From Alphaproteobacteria bacterium (lineage in GTDB: Bacteria > Pseudomonadota > Alphaproteobacteria > Puniceispirillales > Puniceispirillaceae), in NCBI GenBank assembly GCA_011526395.1, contig WTHW01000160.1, positions 1 to 10,761 on the forward strand: a DNA stretch of 10,761 nucleotides, written 5' to 3'. Of this stretch, positions 7,036 to 10,761 are shown piece after piece. How positions within the stretch are numbered: position 1 is the first letter of the stretch; each line of letters starts with the position of its first letter. The position numbers were made by a program, and so were the translations under genes. The notes beneath the pieces are model-generated. The model worked only from the letters and a program-made list of their open reading frames with translations, had not been told where the DNA came from and searched no databases.

Positions 7036-8057
7036 CCCTCATCTCCTTCATCACGCTCAAAACCGACCATGTGAAGCGCTCTTGCTGGCCTGCCTCTTTT
7101 TTGCAATTCGTGAAGAAGCGCCTCTTCATTGCCATGCGTTATCCATACCTCGGCAGGGTTCACATCTTCGATGGTTTTTAAAATATCATGCCAATCTGCA
7201 TGATCTGAGAGGATGAGCGGTACTTCGACAAAGCGTTGTTTGGCTCTTGCCTTTACCTGCATCCAGCCAGAGGCAAAACAGATGATAGGGTCTGGCAGCC
7301 TGTTTGCCCACGGGCTTCCGATGGCAGATGGTGGCCCCATGATAATGTGACCAGCTAGCTCTTTATTTGACTTGCCACGTGGTTTTTCGGGTAATGGCGA
7401 CAAATCACCAAGCATTATACCTTGGCTTTGATAATAGTCGCACAATGACTGGAGCGCGCCGTGAAGATAGATGGGGTCATGATAGCCAGATTGGCGTAGC
7501 AGGCTGATGACACGTTGTGCCTTGCCAAGAGAATAGGCGCCGATGAAACAGCTTCTATCGGGAAATAGCGCTCTGATTTTTTGTAATTTTGCTATCTCAT
7601 CAAGAGGGTCTGGGTGCGTGAAGACTGGCAGGCCAAATGTTGCCTCTGTAATGAATACATCGCAAGAGCGCACCTCAAACGGGATGACTGTAGGGTCATA
7701 TTTTCGTTTGTAATCACCAGCGGCAATCAGCGTCTTGCCCTTATGGGTGATGCAGATTTGCGCTGAGCCAAGTACATGGCCTGCTGAGATGAAGCATAGC
7801 TGGCAATCGCCAAGCTGCCTCGTCTTGCCATAATCCATAGAGGTTGTCTTGGCAGCAAAATCGTCGCCATAGCGGCGCGCCATAATATCGAGCGTTTGCG
7901 GTGTGGCAATTACATGGCCATGACCAGCGCGCGCATGATCAGCGTGACCATGCGTGATAAGCGCCCGCGCCACAGGTTGCACAGGGTCAATATAGGCATC
8001 TAGCGGTGCAATATATAACCCTTGCTTTTGTGGATAGGCCCAGTCACTGACATTCAT
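7032..8057 (-). CDS. Ligase-associated metallo-beta-lactamase-fold DNA exonuclease
   Basis: Predicted metal-dependent DNA nuclease, the MBL-fold partner of the ligase in the bacterial Lhr-Core/ligase repair cluster; the Pseudomonas putida relative was reported as a manganese-dependent DNA nuclease. The 341 residues carry the metal-binding signature 'THGHADH' (35-41), His94 ('SAGHVLGSAQ'), Asp115 ('AAGDYKR'), and the late ligands His286 ('LSDHADW') and His308 ('ITHGN'), the layout of CPSF/SNM1-like MBL nucleases. The ATG at 8057 gives the expected N-terminus. No Shine-Dalgarno is visible, so initiation may depend on a short leader or on upstream translation. It is separated from the upstream GST by 50 bases and overlaps the ligase start by 4 bases, so exonuclease and ligase are almost certainly coexpressed. 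Confidence 0.93.
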   Translation of the reverse strand: MNVSDWAYPQKQGLYIAPLDAYIDPVQPVARALITHGHADHARAGHGHVIATPQTLDIMARRYGDDFAAKTTSMDYGKTRQLGDCQLCFISAGHVLGSAQICITHKGKTLIAAGDYKRKYDPTVIPFEVRSCDVFITEATFGLPVFTHPDPLDEIAKLQKIRALFPDRSCFIGAYSLGKAQRVISLLRQSGYHDPIYLHGALQSLCDYYQSQGIMLGDLSPLPEKPRGKSNKELAGHIIMGPPSAIGSPWANRLPDPIICFASGWMQVKARAKQRFVEVPLILSDHADWHDILKTIEDVNPAEVWITHGNEEALLHELQKRGRPARALHMVGFERDEGDEG

Positions 8058-8107
8058 GTTATTTGGTCAATTTTATCTATAGTCTTGTAAGAAATGGTTT
8101 GAGATAT

Positions 8108-8803
8108 TTATGATTTGGCATCCCCCATACCAAACATCTTGTCCCACTCTGCCCCTGTTAATTTTGCAAGATCCTCGCGCCATTCTGCGCCTACTTTGTA
8201 TCCTGCTTGAAAGGCAGGTCTTTGGAATAGCCGCGCGCGCCATGTTTTGACATTTTGATACTCTTCTATATCGACATGCTGGTCTTGATAGGTGCGTGTC
8301 CATGGCAAAATGGCAATATCTGCTATCGTAAGCTCTGAGCCAACGATAAATTCACGCCCCTCTAGGCGTCTATCAAGGACTCCGTAAAGACGGTTTGCTT
8401 CATTTCCATAGCGCTCAATGCCATAGGCATTATGTTCTTTTGCATATTTAATGAAGTGATGCGCCTGTCCCAACATGGGGCCAAAGCCGCCCATCTGCCA
8501 CATCAGCCATTCTGTGACCTCAATCTGCTCTCTGGTAGCAGATGGCATAAGCTTGCCAGTCTTTTGCGCCAAATAGAGCAAAATTGCCCCTGATTCAAAT
8601 ATGCTAACCGGCGCGCCATCTGGCCCATCATGATCAATGATGGCTGGCATTCTGTTATTTGGTGAGAAGGCTAGAAACTCTGGCGCAAACTGGTCTCCCT
8701 TGCCGATATTAATAGGCTTTACCTCATAATCTAGCCCCAATTCTTCGAGGGCTATTGAAATCTTATATCCATTCGGTGTGGGCCAATAATAAAGCTCAAT
8801 CAT
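8108..8803 (-). CDS. yfcG: Glutathione S-transferase family protein, YfcG-like (GSH-dependent disulfide-bond oxidoreductase)
   Basis: A 231-residue cytosolic GST of the nu/YfcG type, whose E. coli members show glutathione-dependent disulfide reductase activity. The N-terminal thioredoxin-like domain starts 'YYWPTPNGYK' (5-14), with Thr9 and Asn11 at the YfcG glutathione-binding positions and no catalytic Cys or Tyr there, as in that class. 'NNRMPAI' (49-55) holds the cis-proline Pro53, and 'FESGAILLYL' (69-78) the Glu-Ser that binds the glutamyl part of GSH. The helical domain carries 'WQMGGFGPMLGQAHHF' (102-117), near identical to YfcG as I recall it, and 'TIADIAILPW' (159-168). The frame extends 17 codons further, but ATG 8803 is chosen because AAGGAA lies 8 bases upstream and the domain starts there. 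It is the first gene of a possible GST-exonuclease-ligase transcript. Confidence 0.93.
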   Translation of the reverse strand: MIELYYWPTPNGYKISIALEELGLDYEVKPINIGKGDQFAPEFLAFSPNNRMPAIIDHDGPDGAPVSIFESGAILLYLAQKTGKLMPSATREQIEVTEWLMWQMGGFGPMLGQAHHFIKYAKEHNAYGIERYGNEANRLYGVLDRRLEGREFIVGSELTIADIAILPWTRTYQDQHVDIEEYQNVKTWRARLFQRPAFQAGYKVGAEWREDLAKLTGAEWDKMFGMGDAKS

Positions 8804-8912
8804 GAAAGAGGTTCCTTGGGCAAGAGATTTTATTGTAGATAGGACTAGACGCACTTCATACGAATTATAAGTCAGTATGGAACTTTAAACTGTTTAGCAT
8901 AGTGATGCAAAG
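8804..8912. promoter_or_regulatory. Divergent intergenic region between GST and helicase, with a candidate promoter/operator
   Basis: A 109-base A+T-rich gap that must serve both divergent units. On the - strand a consensus -10 hexamer TATAAT lies at 8869-8864, about 60 bases upstream of the GST start; no good -35 pairs with it. This hexamer sits inside an imperfect inverted repeat, acttcatac (8853-8861) and gtatggaact (8875-8884), with perfect 5-bp cores CATAC/GTATG. That placement would suit an operator. No alphaproteobacterial LexA box (GTTC-N7-GTTC) is present. No clear + strand promoter was found for the helicase. Confidence 0.35.
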
Positions 8913-10761
8913 ATGATTTCATCGAGAGATTTGCCTGATTTATTTCAAAGTTGGTTTCATGCCAAAGGATGGCAACCACATCAGCATCAATTAGATATCA
9001 TCCATCAGTGGCAACAAGGCAAGTCGGCCTTGCTGATTGCACCAACAGGTGCTGGGAAAACCTTATCTGGGTTCCTGCCTAGTCTGGTTGATTTATCAGC
9101 GCGCCCTTTTGAGGGTATTCATACGATTTATGTCTCCCCCCTAAAGGCACTGGCAACAGATATTGCGCGCAACTTGCAAGCGCCTGTGGATGAGATGGGA
9201 TTGCCGATTACCATTGAAACACGCACAGGTGACACGCCCCAATCAAAACGAAACCGGCAAAGACAAAGGCCGCCTCATATCCTGCTGACAACGCCAGAAT
9301 CTTTGGAATTGATGCTTGGCTGGCCGGAAGCGGGCGATATCTTTTGCAATCTTCAGACCATTATTATTGATGAAATACATGCGCTTGCTGGCACCAAACG
9401 AGGTGATTTACTTGCCTTAAGCCTCGCCAAAATGCGCGCGATGAGGCATCAGGATACGCAATCAGATATTCAAGCGATTGGCCTATCTGCGACAGTGGCA
9501 AATCCGAGACGGTTTTCTGCGCTGTTAAGTCCTGATGAGGAAAAGGTGGCTATCATTCAGCCGCCTTTGACAAAGGATATTTCAGTCTCGATGCTTGAGT
9601 CGCGTGCAGATTTGCCATGGGCTGGTCATTCAGCACATTATGCGATTGAAGATATCTATCAGCTTCTCAGAGACCATCAAAAGACTTTGGTTTTTGTGAA
9701 TACCAGAGCGCAAGCTGAATTGCTGTTTCAAGCGCTGTGGCTTGCCAATGATGATAATTTGAAAATTGGGCTTCATCATGGTTCTTTAGATGTTGCGCAA
9801 CGTCGCAAAGTTGAGGCCTTTATGGCAGATGGCAAGCTAGATGCGGTGGTGGCAACATCCTCCCTTGATCTTGGTATTGATTGGGCAGATATCGATTTGG
9901 TTGTGCAGATTGGCGCCCCAAAGGGCGTCTCGCGGCTGGTGCAACGAATTGGGCGCGCTGGCCACAGATTAGATGCACCTTCAAAAGCGATATTGGTTCC
10001 TGCCAATCGTTTCGAGGTGCTTGAGGTCATGGCGGCCATTCATTGTGTGGACATTATGAGATTGGATGATAATAGTGACCATCCCGGCGCATTAGATGTG
10101 CTGGCACAACATATTATTGGATGTGCGGTCACTGCGCCGTTTGATGCTGATAAGCTGTATGAGAGCGTTATAACCGCCCCGCCCTATGCCGCATTGTCAC
10201 GCCAAGAATTTGATGATGTGTTGGATTTTGTTGCAACAGGTGGTTATGCGCTTTCCCATTATGAGCAATTTCACAGGCTGGTGCGCGGTATAGACGGGCT
10301 GTGGCGTATCACAAGCCCCAAAATCGCACAAAGATGGCGGATGAATATTGGCACTATAGTCGAGACGGTCACTATGAAGGTGCGGCTGAAGAATGGGCCT
10401 GTCTTGGGTGAAATTGAAGAATATTTTGTGCAATCTTTGTTAAGCGGTGACCATTTTATCTTTGCTGGCAGGATGCTTGAATATGTTGGCATTAAGGGCA
10501 ATATGGTGAATGCCGTTGTGAGTTCAGCTACAGAACCAAAAGTGCCTGCCTATGCCGGAGGCCGCCTGCCCTTATCACAAAATTTGGCAGATATGGTGCG
10601 CAACTTAATGCATGATGAGGCGCAATTAGCTGATATGCCAAAAGATGTGTATGATTGGCTCTCCTTACAAAAACATCGCTCTGGCCTGCCCTCGTCTGAT
10701 AAGCTATTGGTTGAGAGTTTTAAGCGTGGTCAAAAACAGTATCTTGTTGCTTATTGCTTTG
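8913..10761 (+). CDS. Lhr-Core-type ligase-associated DEIH-box DNA helicase (3' partial)
   Basis: ATP-dependent superfamily 2 helicase of the Lhr-Core family, expected to work with the ligase and MBL nuclease in DNA repair. The frame is open without a stop for 616 codons to the window edge; relatives are about 800 residues, so roughly a quarter is missing. Visible parts: a Q-motif-like 'GWQPHQHQ' (19-26), Walker A 'APTGAGKT' (43-50), 'SPLKALA', 'TTPESLE', the DEIH box (153-156) in 'IDEIHALAGTKRG', 'SAT' (192-194), 'FVNTRAQAE', 'HHGSLDVAQRRKVE', 'TSSLDLGIDW', and motif VI 'QRIGRAGH' (344-351). Beyond about residue 400 come the Lhr winged-helix and beta-barrel regions, including 'YAGGRLPLS' (547-555). 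The ATG at 8913 is the first usable start; the other nearby ATG (8904) meets a stop within a few codons. It is transcribed away from the GST-exonuclease-ligase genes. Confidence 0.95.
   Translation, partial: MISSRDLPDLFQSWFHAKGWQPHQHQLDIIHQWQQGKSALLIAPTGAGKTLSGFLPSLVDLSARPFEGIHTIYVSPLKALATDIARNLQAPVDEMGLPITIETRTGDTPQSKRNRQRQRPPHILLTTPESLELMLGWPEAGDIFCNLQTIIIDEIHALAGTKRGDLLALSLAKMRAMRHQDTQSDIQAIGLSATVANPRRFSALLSPDEEKVAIIQPPLTKDISVSMLESRADLPWAGHSAHYAIEDIYQLLRDHQKTLVFVNTRAQAELLFQALWLANDDNLKIGLHHGSLDVAQRRKVEAFMADGKLDAVVATSSLDLGIDWADIDLVVQIGAPKGVSRLVQRIGRAGHRLDAPSKAILVPANRFEVLEVMAAIHCVDIMRLDDNSDHPGALDVLAQHIIGCAVTAPFDADKLYESVITAPPYAALSRQEFDDVLDFVATGGYALSHYEQFHRLVRGIDGLWRITSPKIAQRWRMNIGTIVETVTMKVRLKNGPVLGEIEEYFVQSLLSGDHFIFAGRMLEYVGIKGNMVNAVVSSATEPKVPAYAGGRLPLSQNLADMVRNLMHDEAQLADMPKDVYDWLSLQKHRSGLPSSDKLLVESFKRGQKQYLVAYCF

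Noticed and set aside
8058..8107. Possible -10 element (TATAGA on the - strand) for a separate exonuclease promoter in the 50-base gap
   Set aside because: No matching -35 hexamer is seen, and A+T-rich gaps often give such hexamers by chance. Cotranscription with the GST remains as likely.
9776..10039. 87-codon open frame on the - strand inside the helicase gene
   Set aside because: It is a shadow of the strongly supported helicase frame, with low-complexity Ser/Thr/Arg-rich translation and no motif or ribosome site. The same holds for the other short frames inside purF, mnmC, ligase, exonuclease and GST.

Overview
The window looks like a compact chromosomal segment of an alphaproteobacterium, possibly marine. 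Evidence: the order cvpA-purF-short-chain dehydrogenase, which is common in that class; a 'ligase-associated' DNA-repair set typical of Alphaproteobacteria and pseudomonads; a YcgN/DUF2256 small-gene group; moderate G+C by eye; and very short intergenic gaps. The class assignment is an inference from gene content and order. I would not commit to a genus. I see no mobile element, rRNA, tRNA or CRISPR array. There is no gene-free stretch longer than about 110 bases.

Left part (1-2694, + strand): the 3' part of cvpA, then purF (first committed enzyme of purine synthesis, Fe-S type with a propeptide), then a YciK-like SDR oxidoreductase. The SDR start overlaps the end of purF by 14 bases, so these are probably one transcript. 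They converge on mnmC (2703-4529, - strand), a bifunctional tRNA wobble-uridine modification enzyme. The SDR and mnmC stop codons are only 8 bases apart, and a perfect 9-bp inverted repeat lies just inside the mnmC 3' end.

Middle (4626-5445, + strand): three tightly packed small genes divergent from mnmC. They are a YcgN (UPF0260) cysteine-cluster protein, an unrecognised 60-residue single-pass membrane protein whose start overlaps the ycgN stop (ATGA), and a 50-residue DUF2256 zinc-ribbon-like protein. Two Cys-rich putative metal-binding proteins thus flank an unknown membrane protein. None of the three has an established role.

Right part (5452-10761): an ATP-dependent DNA ligase and a metallo-beta-lactamase-fold exonuclease, translationally coupled (GTGA overlap) on the - strand. 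Upstream of them, on the same strand, is a YfcG-like glutathione S-transferase. Divergent from this, on the + strand, is an Lhr-Core-type DEIH helicase that runs off the right edge. Ligase, exonuclease and helicase belong to a known bacterial repair cluster that usually also has the metallophosphoesterase PdeM. PdeM is not seen here and could lie just beyond the edge. The notable local feature is that the helicase is split off and divergent, with a thiol-redox GST placed between it and its partners.
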